Shown: piece after piece, positions 1 through 10,550 of the stretch | Layout of the letters: each line of letters starts with the position of its first letter | Position numbering within the stretch: position 1 is the first letter of the stretch | NCBI RefSeq assembly: GCF_910596095.1 | Contig: NC_056545.1 | Location: 7,501-71,500 of the forward strand | DNA length: 64,000 nt | DNA from: Thunnus maccoyii | Lineage: Eukaryota; Chordata; Actinopteri; Scombriformes; Scombridae | Direction of reading: 5' to 3' | Program-made: the position numbers and the translations under genes | Notes under the pieces: generated by a model | Database searches by the model: none | What the model was told of the DNA's origin: nothing | The model's input: the letters and a program-made list of their open reading frames with translations, nothing else

Positions 1-1402
1 GTGAACATACAGGGAGCTGATTGGCTGAGGACACACAGGGAGCAGGGCAGGGCTGACGAGGCTAACACAGGGCAGGTGTGGAGGAGCACATGAACACACA
101 AGGGAAACAGAACAAAAACCCAGAAAACAAACTCAATGCCATCTACACTAACCCATCCAAAACCAACCACAAACACAAACCCAAGCACACAACCCAACAA
201 ACCAATGACGCAGTCCTCCAAAACCCACCACCCAACCCATACAAGAAAACCCCCATGAACCGAAGGACCAAACAGAAGTGCAAAACCAGGAGACCCCAAA
301 GAACACAACACAAGACCAAAAAACACCCAAAGTCCAGGCAAGATGTGACACCATACTGGTGAACAAGCACATAGTTTTGAACCTAGACTAAATTAAGTCA
401 AGGGTCAAAGTGTAAATGCCCTGAAAAGGCAGTATATGTGTCAAAGATGTGTGGACACAAACTTTCCTCTGGTCATGTATTATAATGACTGAGCACTACA
501 CAACTACATAACATTACAATCAATACTGTACATACATAGTATACTAGTTCTGTACATACTAGTACAGGTGTCACAAGACAGCTCTCCTAAATGTTTGCAG
601 TATTGTGTAACAAACACTAATAAACTTTACTGAAATGCTTATATTAAACAGGATAATATATATATACATATATATTTGTGTGTGTGTGTATTCATGGATT
701 ATTGTTATGGATTATTATTACCATGGATTCATAATTCACAAACTAAAGTGTGATAACTTCGCTCATGTCTAGTTCTGATAGCACTACCTCATAATGTACA
801 ACCTACAACACTACCAGTACACTGAATTAATAACAAAGACATTTCAGCAAACATACAACATACATAAATTTACAGGATAGTCTGCAAACTACATCGCCAG
901 TGGAGTGATTTTCCCTACATCACTTACTTAGTCCAAAGACGACACTGCAATTAGCATAACATGTTAGCATTGTTAGCTTATTCGCCGTCAGTTAGCTTAT
1001 TGGTCATCCTGTAATTAACGTCATTACTCCACAATGCACTGACATACCGTAGTACCAATACTTTCCTGAGAACATATACGTATTCATCTAACACACTACT
1101 GAATATGAACTGTTCATATATACAGAATCACACCTGAAAAGGGAGTTTCTCATGAAAGCAGAAGCATCACATTTTCACTTATAATTTCTCTCACTCTATC
1201 AACCACGTCCAAGCAAAGCAAACGTTAGCTAAACTAAGCTAAACTAAACTGTCCTCAAACTAAGCTAGCGTTGGCATTAATTTCCCAGAAATTTATATGA
1301 TCAATTGCTGGATGAAATGGCACTTTCAACTAGCTACCGATATCAAAAAAGTTGCCTTGACTAGTTTCTGGACGTGAAATGTAGTGCTGGGTTTTGAGTC
1401 TT
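1..1402. other. No recognisable gene
   Basis: AT-rich sequence with frequent stops in all frames. The only open stretch, at about 78-362, is lysine/asparagine/threonine-rich low-complexity sequence (CAAAACC-like runs) and resembles no family I know. A short (TA)n/(TG)n tract lies at about 656-690. I see no exon with convincing splice sites here. Confidence 0.6.
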
Positions 1403-1562
1403 ACCTCTTCTCCACAGGTGCAGGTGCTGGTTCAGCAGGATATAACGTAACGTTAACCAGGAAATGATTTGGTGGCTGGCTGAAGAGACGTCACCTCGTT
1501 TAGGGTAACACAGCAGTTTTGACAAAAACCATAATTATGAGGACAGGCGACTGTCAGCCAAT
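1403..1562 (-). promoter_or_regulatory. Possible promoter and first exon, minus strand
   Basis: Read on the minus strand, a CCAAT box in NF-Y context (complement of 1558-1562) is followed by a cAMP-response-element-like GTGACGTC (complement of 1487-1494). About 80 bases later comes a near-consensus 5' splice site, GAAGAG|GTAAGAC, with the exon ending at 1405. This arrangement would fit a short non-coding first exon of a gene running off the left edge. No coding sequence was identified, so this is inference from motif order only. Confidence 0.25.
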
Positions 1563-1859
1563 CAAAAGCTGTGAACTTTACACGTGTGAATTATTCATTA
1601 GTGGGTGCAGTTACATCGACCCACCTACAGAGGGCGCTGTGTCATACACAGATTTTACACAAATTCACGTGAATCTGAATTATGGAGACATTTGCTGAAA
1701 CTTTGGATTCTGGGTCTCTACACCTATAGAAACACGTCTACGCTGTCCGAATTATGACGACCCTGTCCCTGTCCTCACTCATTAGCTAATGAGACTCATT
1801 AGCACTCAACCTCTCACAATATCACAGGAAGCTCAAACTCTGCGCCTACTTCAGTCCTG

Positions 1860-2510
1860 TACCGCCTCCAACCAGGAACTCCTTTCAACCCAAATCCCAC
1901 TGGGAACCAGATCCAGGAAAACTACCCCCAGAAATACTGACCTTAATCAAGGCAGACCAGTAAACAATAACCCACTTAAGGCAATTTGAGGATAAGGCCA
2001 ACTTTACGATCCAGAAAGAAGAGGCACTACGGGAACTAAGGGAAAACATGTCCATTGTCATAAAACCGGCAGACAAAGGGAGTGCAACAGTCATCATGAA
2101 CAGGACTGACTATGTCCAAGAGGCCCTAAGACAACTTCAAGACACTACCTACTACGTGCCCCTACCAAAACCAATGTACCCAGACACGACCAACCTGCTA
2201 GCAGAAATCCTAGATGCACTATGGAAGAAAAAGGCCCTTGATAAAAAACAGATTGCACACTTTAAAAGGAGAACAACCCTATCGACAGAGATACTTTTAC
2301 CTTCTTCCAAAAATCCACAAACCCCTGGAAACATGGCCCACCCCTTTCAGAATTCCACTCGGACGCCCCATTATCTCGGACTATTGCAATAAGAGCTATG
2401 GTATCGCAGAATACCTAGAATCCTTCCTGACCCCACTATCCAACCTCCACTCAAGTTATATTAAAAACACCCAAGATTTTATCCAACGCATCCAGAATAC
2501 GCACCTCCAG
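1860..2510 (+). mobile_element. Penelope-like retroelement, 5' part of RT (split by a Harbinger insertion)
   Basis: Conceptual translation, allowing frameshifts and stops, gives the N-terminal half of a Penelope-like reverse transcriptase. The diagnostic stretches are VIKPADKGSATVIM (from about 2057) and LPKIHKPLETWPTPFR (from about 2304), followed by a GRPIISD-type block. These belong to the Penelope-like element (PLE) RT family, which is distinct from LINE and LTR RTs. The element is decayed and certainly inactive. The reading frame at its right edge, in the codons for HLQ, continues after the inserted Harbinger element at 4080, so this and the 4080-6340 feature are one original element. 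Confidence 0.85.
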
Positions 2511-2932
2511 GGGTCCGTTTCACAAAGCAGGTTCAGTGAAAACTCAGAGTCTGTTAACCCTGAAATGAGGGAAACTCTGAGTTTTCCGTTTCAAAAAGGG
2601 AGGTAACTCAAACCAGAGAAAGAGGGATAACTCTAGCCTGTTTCACAGAGAGGGGTAACTTAAGCTCTCTGTCAGTTACCGTAGTAACAGACTCTATGAA
2701 TCTAACCTGGTCGGGACCAGGTTTTTCTCAATGAACCTCAAGTTTCTCTCAGTCTCCGCCCTCTTTCAGAGCCACACACTCCATTTGATTTCTTCATTCA
2801 TTCAGTCAGCAGGCGAGTTTTGGCGTAGCCTAGTTCTGCCGTCTGTCATTTAAAAAAATCATTAAAAAGAAAAAAAACAATCAGAGTCAGTATATTAGAA
2901 GTCCATTAGGCACAGTAACATTTTTCACTAAC

Positions 2933-3283
2933 ATGGCATGTCCTTTTGATAACGATCCCGTGGGTGAAGGTGCAGCATTACTGCGCAGAGAATTAAATAT
3001 TCGTTGAGAGATGGTTATCAGACCGCGCATAGATGTTCTAACATTTCCAGACAATTATCTCTTTAAGAGATACCGTTTCACGTCACAGTCCATCATCTAC
3101 ATACACAACCTAATCCGTCCTTACATTTGCAACATTACCAATCGTAGTCATGCTCTCACATCCCAGCAGATATTGTGTGTTGCGCTGCGTTTCTTTGCAA
3201 ACGGAAGTTTTTTGTACAGTGTCGGGGCCAGCCATTGGCCTTCCTATAGTCTGGCTTATGGCCAGCTCCTCTGCCTCCGTTAG
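2933..3283 (+). pseudogene. HARBI1-like Harbinger transposase remnant
   Basis: Translation from the ATG at 2933 starts MACPFDNDPVGEGAALLRRE, which I recognise as the N-terminus of teleost HARBI1-like Harbinger nucleases. An in-frame TGA at 3005-3007 breaks it after 24 codons. The same frame resumes with a block containing FPDNYLFKRYRF, SQSIIYIHNLIRPYI and ALRFFANGSFLYSVG, all typical of the helical N-terminal region. Sequence after about 3225 no longer matches and ends at 3283, so the catalytic DDE region is missing. Non-functional. Confidence 0.8.
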
Positions 3284-3686
3284 AGGTGGCGGTGCTGGAC
3301 CACCACCCGTTTTATAGACATCTGCCTTCTTTCTGTTGGCTGAGTAGAAGTCTGTGTTAGTTTAAATAGGATTAATTATTTAACAGAACATGATGTAGAT
3401 AAGACATTTATGTGTGTGAAACCAGCATTATGTTGGGGATAAAACAGCTGCTCAGTCAAACAGCCACTTAATATTTACTTTACAATGTAAAACATGATCA
3501 AAATGAGGTTCCCCCATGAGATTATGCCGAGGTCTCACCTGTTTGAACAATGTTTTTATATTTCATCCTAAACTGCTGCCAAGTGCGCTTCTCCCTCGCA
3601 GGATTGGACCTGAATTAAATAAATTAATAGGCGACCAATCCAGCAGTTTTCCTCTGTAATATTATTGTGATTGCAAAGGACTACAT

Positions 3687-3863
3687 TTAAACGTACGCAT
3701 TGACCCGAGCAGCAATGTTCTCCCACGCTGTCTCCCTCTCTTTTGCAGCTGCAGCGGTGTTGCACTTCTTTTTGAAAACATGTTCAAACTCGCCGTATTA
3801 TCGCATTAAGATTTCTAGTTCTAGTGGGGTGAAAAACGCAGCCCACCTCTTCCCTGTTGCCAT
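3687..3863 (-). pseudogene. Harbinger Myb/SANT-like DNA-binding protein remnant
   Basis: On the minus strand from the ATG at 3863 the frame reads MATGKRWAAFFTPLELEILM, then an in-frame TAA (3798-3800), then YGEFEHVFKKKCNTAAAAKE and ETAWENIAARVNA to a second stop at 3687. This is the Myb/SANT-like domain of the second Harbinger protein (NAIF1-like), which in active elements helps the nuclease reach the nucleus and bind the termini. Its orientation, convergent with the nuclease ORF, is what the superfamily usually shows. Broken at codon 22 and truncated. Confidence 0.75.
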
Positions 3864-4079
3864 GGTGACTCGTTGAATCGGGGCTCCATTGATGCTGGCT
3901 TTTCATAGTTGTGGTGCACGCGCTTAACTCCAGGTGAAACTACTCCAAATTGAATAAACTGACTCAAATCAGCTGTTCTGGAACCGGAAACTCAGAGTTT
4001 CCTATCTCAGAGGAGATCAACTCAGAGTTCAGGATTAGACTCGGAGTTTGTTGAACCTGCTTTGTGAATCGGACCCCTG

Positions 4080-6340
4080 GAATCCTGTTTCCTTTTCACT
4101 AAGGACATGGACAGCCTCTATACGAACATTGACATCCCCTTGGGAATGACAGCCATTAAGAAATGGCTAACAAAATACCTATCGGCTGATTGACCGATAG
4201 GTCAAAATCTTACAGCTCCTCCACTTGAGCCTTACGAGGAATGATTTTGAATGGGCAATATTATCTGCAAACAAAAGGCACAGTGATGGAGAAACGTTTT
4301 GCCCCAGCCTACACAAATATCTATATGGCCGACTGGGAAGAAACAGCATTCAAAAAATGTGCCAAGCTTCCAACCCACTACCTCAGGTTTTTGGATGACA
4401 TCTGGGGCATCTGGACCCACTCAGTGGAGGAATTTTGGGACTTCGTGGAGACTCTCAACAGCCACCATGCTCTGATAAAAGTCAAACCAACAATACACAC
4501 AACAGAGGTTAACTTCCTTCATACGGTGACGGTGGAGTTTGAAAGAACGGGACTTCTAGATACCAAAGTGTATTTTAAACCAACAGACACCAACTCCCTC
4601 CTACACAAACGGAGCTTCCATCCCAAACATGTTTTCCAGGGAATCCTTAAATCCCAACAACTAAGATTTGACCAAATATGCTCTAAACAGGAAAACAGAG
4701 ACAAAGCTGTGGAGACCCTTTTCAAAAGCCTTCATCAAAAGGGGATACACCAGGACTTTTCTCCAAACCATTTATAAGGAAACATACAAAGACAAGACCA
4801 AACCAGAGACACCACAAGAAGACCGCCTGGTTATTCCAATGATAACAATCTTCTCCAAATACACAGTGGCAGCAAACCACCAATTGAAGAAGAATTTCCA
4901 GAATATCTTGGCAAATTCCAGATTGGACAACAATTTCAAAATAATATCAGCATACAAGAACTCTAACCTAAAGGATCTTCTGGTAAGTGCCCAACTTAGG
5001 GCACACAAAACTACTCAAGGATCCCAGAGTGGTCAAAAACCCAACAACTGGCACAACCTACCCACTACCAAAAAACTTTTCACTCAACCTCACTGACTAT
5101 CTATCTGATACAATGCAACAAATGCAAGAAACACTATGTGGGGGAAACTCGCAATACCCTGAGAACCCGATTGGCACATCACTCCTACAACATCAGAAAA
5201 GGACTTAAAGAAGACACATCTGATCCTCCACTTTTCACAACATAGAGTGGACAATTTAAAAATGAGAGGACTACAGCACAACCCACATTGGACAACAACC
5301 CAGAGAGGGAGAGAAGAGAGACAATAGATAATAAGGTTGCACTCTAGATTTCCAAATGGGTTGAAAACACTGTGGACTGAAGATACTCACCTGGTCCAAG
5401 ATCCCTGGGATACAAAAACAGAACACAGGACTCAAAGATAATATAAGTTCATGTCACAATTGTTGGACAATGTAGACACTGTAGTTCTCCGGTTGTATTT
5501 TACATTTTATATTTCTATAGTTTAAATGTTTGGTTATGGTTGTTGTTCTTCACTATCTAACAAAAAAATGTTTGTTTAGCCAACTTAATATTCATTGTGT
5601 TCATCATGTTCAAAAAAATTATATATATATAATAAAAACAATAAAAGGTGAGGAAGAAAGTGATGGACAAAAGGGATAAAAATTCAAGTCTAATGCCCCG
5701 GAGGAAACTTTGTTTCTATCCTGGCTTGAGCCAGAATTAATCCCAGGTCTGATTCTTCCTCGTTTAACCTTCTGTACAGAACAAATGCTGTGAATCTGGA
5801 ATAAATCGTTGATTTATGACTCTGCTTTTCTCTTTCTAAAAATAGATACATATAAACACTACCTAATTTCCCCTTCTCTCTCTCTCTTTTCTCCTCTCTT
5901 CCCTTTTTGGAGGGAGGAGGGGGAGGCAGAGCATCCAGCGTGGTCCGGCGGGGGAGGATGTAGTCAGGTCAGATGCTCCTCCCTAGCTCTGTCTCCTCCA
6001 CCTTTCTATCTTGCTAAGACTCTATCCTAACCTAAGAACTTACCTAGTACTAACCTTAGATCCAGCCTGAATTCCAACCTTAGGTCTGACCCTAAGCCAA
6101 AGCTCAACCCCTACTCTAACCATCTTCCACCCTTATATCTTGCTGAAATGTTACCCTTAACTCAACACTTAATCTAACCCTAATCCTAACCCCCCAGCAT
6201 CTCTCTGCCAGCCAGTTTAGAGAATCTGTTTATTTCTTTTCAGTTGTGCCTTTGCCTGAAGACCCAGAAAGGTCGAAACATTGTGCATATAGGCACATGT
6301 TATAGAAGTATAATAATTTAAGTTGATTTTTTATTTTTCA
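4080..6340 (+). mobile_element. Penelope-like retroelement, 3' part: RT palm, GIY-YIG endonuclease, tail
   Basis: This continues the element interrupted at 2510. RT blocks in order are KDMDSLYTNIDIPLGM (about 4105), a GTVMEKRFAPAYTNIYMADW block (about 4261-4335), the catalytic-site variant RFLDDIWGIW (about 4385-4414) and a KPTDTNSLLHKRSFHPKH block (about 4578-4631). At 5100-5225 a GIY-YIG nuclease remnant reads YLIQCNKCKKHYVGETRN. Frameshifts separate the blocks. The RT plus C-terminal GIY-YIG order is diagnostic of Penelope-like elements. From about 5350 on there is non-coding tail, including the hairpin CTGAAGACC...GGTCGAAAC at 6256-6279, reminiscent of PLE hammerhead motifs. The right boundary is approximate. 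Confidence 0.85.
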
Positions 6341-7297
6341 TATTTTTTGTCCTTGTTTCATTTTATTTCATTTGCTTACAGCCCTGAGCCACAAGTTAGA
6401 AACTTAAGGCACAAGAGCTCTAGAGTTCGCTTCTCACAACTCTAGACAGCAGCACAGTCCACCCCTGTACTGACAATAAGACAGATACCAGTGCCTTACT
6501 TTTCCTGCAGTTACATAGATACACTTGGGTTTGATAGCAACAGTAGCAACCTCAGTTATTCTAAACTCAGTAATAGCCAGACAGCCTGCTATTAGTTGAG
6601 GAAAGCCTAAATTCTGATTCAGCTCAGACACAACTGTCCTACTTTGCAAGAACAATTGGATCAACTCCTTGGTAGTATTTTGTCAATAGGATCACTTTGC
6701 AAAACACTAGCTCAGGACACTTGATTAGGTACTTTCAGAAGTAGTCATACACATGTCCTCACCCACCACAAGTTTAGGACATAGTGCCAAACAAACAATG
6801 ATACAGCCATTAGGACTTTGGGATTTTTGGAAATATGATGACATCCTTCTGCAGCTACACTTGCCTGAAAGACAAAATTGTAAAGTCTGCCAAGATCAGA
6901 CTGAGTACTACATTGAGTAGTCAGTATTGTCATCAGATCCAATGAGTGAAACAACAAACACTCTTGGACACTCCAGAAATGGCTTTATCATTTTAGGTGC
7001 CACTCTCTCTGCATCTCACCTTAACAAAGTTATTCCACTAACATTCCTGTTCTCACTGACCCAAAGAGTAATGAGAAACCCAGGTTATGTTATTTAGGAC
7101 TATGCCTTTGTTGTTGTCTATCATGCTTTTGTTTTGAAAATGACTGTTCTTGCTTAGCCAAGATAGATAGTGTTAACCACTGCCCAGATGTTACAAACTT
7201 GAATGAACTGACAAATGAACTCTTGAACTCAACCATGGACCATACAGTACATGTATGTTTGTGCTCCCAGGATCACACATCAGGTGCAATCCTAGGA
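6341..7297. other. Unassigned sequence, possibly internal region of the adjacent LTR element
   Basis: There is no intact frame and no protein family I can name. It directly precedes a purine-rich tract that looks like the polypurine primer of an LTR element, so part of it may be that element's decayed 3' internal region. This is inference only. Confidence 0.3.
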
Positions 7298-8336
7298 CCA
7301 AAGGGGGGATGTTGGGACTACATGTGGACCACAGTTTACCACATGTTTCAAGACTCCAAGAAACCTGAGCCCTGGGGGTTCACAACCAAAGTGTGAAGCT
7401 CCACCCATGGATCCAGGTCATCAAAACTAGAGATTCCCCTCTTATCTCTCTCTCTTTTCTCCACGAGCTGCAGCAGGAGCAGCTCCTTGCTCTCTTTCAC
7501 ACCTCCAGCAGCTGCTGGAGCAGCTCTCTGCTCTCTTGTGTGGCCTGCTCACAGCAGACACACACAGTCTTTACGGCAGAAGACGCGAGAGCCTGCCTAA
7601 GACTCAGAAACTAAGTTTCCTTGTGCCAGCAGCTAACACACAAGTCTGCTGGCCAGTTTAACAAGTACAGAAGCCGTGAAATGGAGTTAGCTTGCCGCTA
7701 ACTCTACACCAAGGAGTGACCTGGGCCCTCTGCACGACTGGAGTGCTGTCTGCCCAGCAACGCCTGCATCTTTCAGCTTCAGAGCCAAAGCCTTCTCAGC
7801 CTGACTCACCCACGGATTCACCGGCTACAAAGCAGGACACCACAAAGCATCTCTTCCTTCATGGACTGGTAACAACTGGGCATAGCCTAGCAACACAGTG
7901 AAGCATAGTACGGCTAAGCAAGAATGTTTAACTCAAACAATGTACTGTACGTGTATTGATTTGGTTAAGGTTATTCATTGAACTGTTGTTGTGATGTCCT
8001 TGTTGCTTATAGTCAGGTTACTGCATAGCCACACCGCTAGGTTAATGTTAGCATGCTTAACACATGTTACATCCAGTAACTAGGCCTTGCATGCAACTAA
8101 CCTCGTTTTAACCTGGCACCTTTAGCATACACCAATTGGCCTTGAATAGAGAACCACACAGTTAAGAGGTTAAAACCTAGTTTGGCAAACTTTGGTTCAG
8201 GCAGCACATGTGGTTCAAGACACCACATGGTCTGGCCTTTTATCCCTGTAGTTCCCTTTATCAGCCAACGTGTCGGCATGCCATGTGCTCAGTCACCAGG
8301 TGACTGCAGCCATCTTGCTATTGTCTTCCCTACACA

Positions 8337-8374
<38 letters not shown>

Positions 8375-8483
8375 CACACTTGTATATAGATACACTTAGC
8401 TAGATTAGTATTGTGTGTTGCTTTTACCCTTTTGTTAAATAAATGCTTTTGGATATACCTGTTGTCTGTTTTAATGTTGCACA
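7298..8483 (+). mobile_element. Probable 3' LTR of a retroelement with polypurine tract
   Basis: A polypurine tract, AAAGGGGGGA (7300-7309), is followed directly by TGTTGGGACTAC at 7310, the usual PPT|TG start of a 3' LTR. A CT-rich stretch, many short motifs and an AATAAA at 8438-8443 lie downstream. A plausible CA terminus is near 8483. No second LTR, target-site duplication or intact internal gene was found, so the class (Gypsy-like or endogenous retrovirus-like) is undecided and the right end is a guess. Confidence 0.35.
8334..8372. repeat. (CA)n microsatellite
   Basis: About 18 CA units, followed by CTCTCACACT, inside the presumed LTR. Confidence 0.9.
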
Positions 8484-9479
8484 AGAATGAGTTTTGCCAA
8501 CTTCTGCTCTGTAAAGAACTCCAAATCCTTCAACCTGAACTAGCTATTGATATGGTGATTTTGTTTATAGTTATTAAATTAATTATTAATCAAAGTCACA
8601 AATTCATAGATTAGTACACTTTGAGACTGAACTGGCTCTTTTTCCCCTGAGTCCAGGGTGGAGCCCCGTTATTATTAATTCTGATTAATGATTTTATTGA
8701 TGTAGCCACGGCCCGACAGCTTTCACATTTCAGTTTATAAATAGTAACATAAAAATCACACAAAAATACACAAACATCACACAAAAATATGGAAAAATAA
8801 TTCCAACTCATAATCATGAGTACAGCTCATGAATCCACCCCCCCCCCCATAACTGCTTCCAATGTGTACATCTGTACCATGTATTTTGTCTTTTTATGTT
8901 GTGTATTTCTATATTTCTATATGTGTTTTTATGACCCAGCTCTCAGGCCATGACAAAAAAATCAATCAATTATAGTTATTTTTAAAGAAATTGCAACAAA
9001 ATAATAATGTAATGTGTGAAGTGATCAATCAGCAGATCAGTAGTGTTGGTGAGTGGATGTGTGAATGTGTAGTGTTGTAGGGTATAAACTAAAGACAAAC
9101 GCAACAAAACCAAACAAGAGAAACATGTCGTACCAGGAGGAGAGCCAGCGATGAAATGAGAAACCAAGGAATGGAATGGCTGATCCTAAATGCATTCTGG
9201 ATGGACTGGCCAGGTGCACTAATTGAGTCTCCGCCTACCTGGACCTGAAGGGAGAAACACAAATACACAGCAGCCCAGGGCAAGACACAAACCTGAGGGC
9301 AAAGCCAAAGCACCATCACAGCGTGTTATTTAGAGTGTTTCTGTTTTTGTAACCTGCCGAGGGACTATGGATGTAAATTAGCATGTTTACATCTTGTATT
9401 ATATACTGATGTTCATTAATGAGCTCTGTCCCTATCAAATAAACAAATAAAATAAAATAAAGATAAATAAATAAAATAT
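8484..9479. other. No gene; AT-rich sequence ending in an interspersed-repeat tail
   Basis: There is no coding signal. A run of C lies at about 8839-8848. The last part, around 9420-9480, ends in AAATAAA-type repeats of the kind seen at 3' ends of fish retroposons, but the family cannot be named. Confidence 0.4.
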
Positions 9480-10550
9480 ATATTCCACAAATATCTTAAC
9501 AAAAAAGACTGGATAAGGAATTATTGCAACTCCTGGAAATAAATCTCACGAGAAATTACTTTAGAGTCAGTGGTGATATTTTCCTGCAGACTAAGGGCAC
9601 TGCCGTGGCAACCTGCCTATGCAAACATATCATGGCAGGGTGGGAAACTGTGGCCCTTGCCTCTTGCCAAAAGAAGCCTCTACACCAGTGATAATTCAGA
9701 CATCACCACATACAAAGGAAAAAACTTCAGACAGAGTCACAAATTGGACATTAAAGCATTTTTGAAAAAGACAAATATGCATACTCTTTTCTACAAAACC
9801 AGCTTCCACACAAAACACACTTATGCAAATCTCAGAAGATTTCACAGAATATGTTCACAACACAAGGAATTCATCACGGCCATGAAATTGTTGTTCTCTG
9901 CATTGAGGAGGAGAGGCTACTGTAGGTCTTCCCTTACAAAGTCCTTTAAAACCCCAAACCTCAATGGGACACAAAAATGTTACTTTTTGTGACAACAAAT
10001 GTATCACCGTTGTACTGTGAGGAACCAAAATCATAAAAAACTACCGAGTTGTTGCAGCCGTCTGGAGAAACAGGAATCTGCAAGACTATTTGGTCAAGAC
10101 CAAATTACAACCACTGCAGACCCCAAAACCCAAAGTTCATGGGGTATTGTTTCAGCACTGAATCTGGGTGTGAAATAAATAATAACAATATTTATCAGGG
10201 ACGGGGTCCACACACCAAAAACTGTGTTTATTTGATCAGAATACCTGTGAACAACGAAGTGTGTAGTACGTAGAGAAAACAGCAAACATCATTGTCAGTT
10301 TTACACAGCATAGATACAATGTTTGAAAGAAGAAGGAGACCCACACTCCATTAGTTCAACAATTTCTGCAACATTGGTGGGACTCAGTTCAGGCAACTGT
10401 ACTGCAATGTAAACTAAGGTGGACTCACCCACGATGGCAAAGAGCAGAGAACCTTTGAATCCATAGACTGTGACAGATGGTGCTGACCGGGACAGGAATG
10501 TTGATGGCCTCTGCATTCTGTGAAATTTTGATTTCCTAACCCTGTATATA
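9480..10550 (+). mobile_element. Second Penelope-like element fragment (RT C-terminal part plus GIY-YIG remnant)
   Basis: Frameshifted translation around 9570-9990 gives an LQTKGTAV.. block, then HKLDIKAFLKKTNMHTLFYK, TSFHTKHTYANLRRFHRICS and LLFSALRRRGY, all standard late RT blocks of Penelope-like elements. At about 10215-10300, NCVYLIRIPVNNEV and the following sequence resemble a decayed GIY-YIG nuclease. It is 5'-truncated and heavily mutated. It differs enough from the copy at 1.9-6.3 kb to be another PLE lineage. Confidence 0.7.

Larger units (their letters stand above)
2511..4076. mobile_element. PIF/Harbinger DNA transposon nested in a Penelope-like element
   Basis: The element has terminal inverted repeats: GGGTCCGTTTCACAAAGCAG at the left end, and its near-perfect inverse ending CGGACCC at 4076. 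The flanking three bases are CAG (2508-2510) and CTG (4077-4079), which fits a 3-bp Harbinger target duplication with one central substitution. Inside are remnants of both proteins of this superfamily: a HARBI1-like DDE nuclease on the plus strand and a Myb/SANT-like DNA-binding protein on the minus strand. Both carry early stops, so the copy is dead. Length is 1566 bp, shortened by deletion in the nuclease. A related element lies at 17945-19272. Confidence 0.85.
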
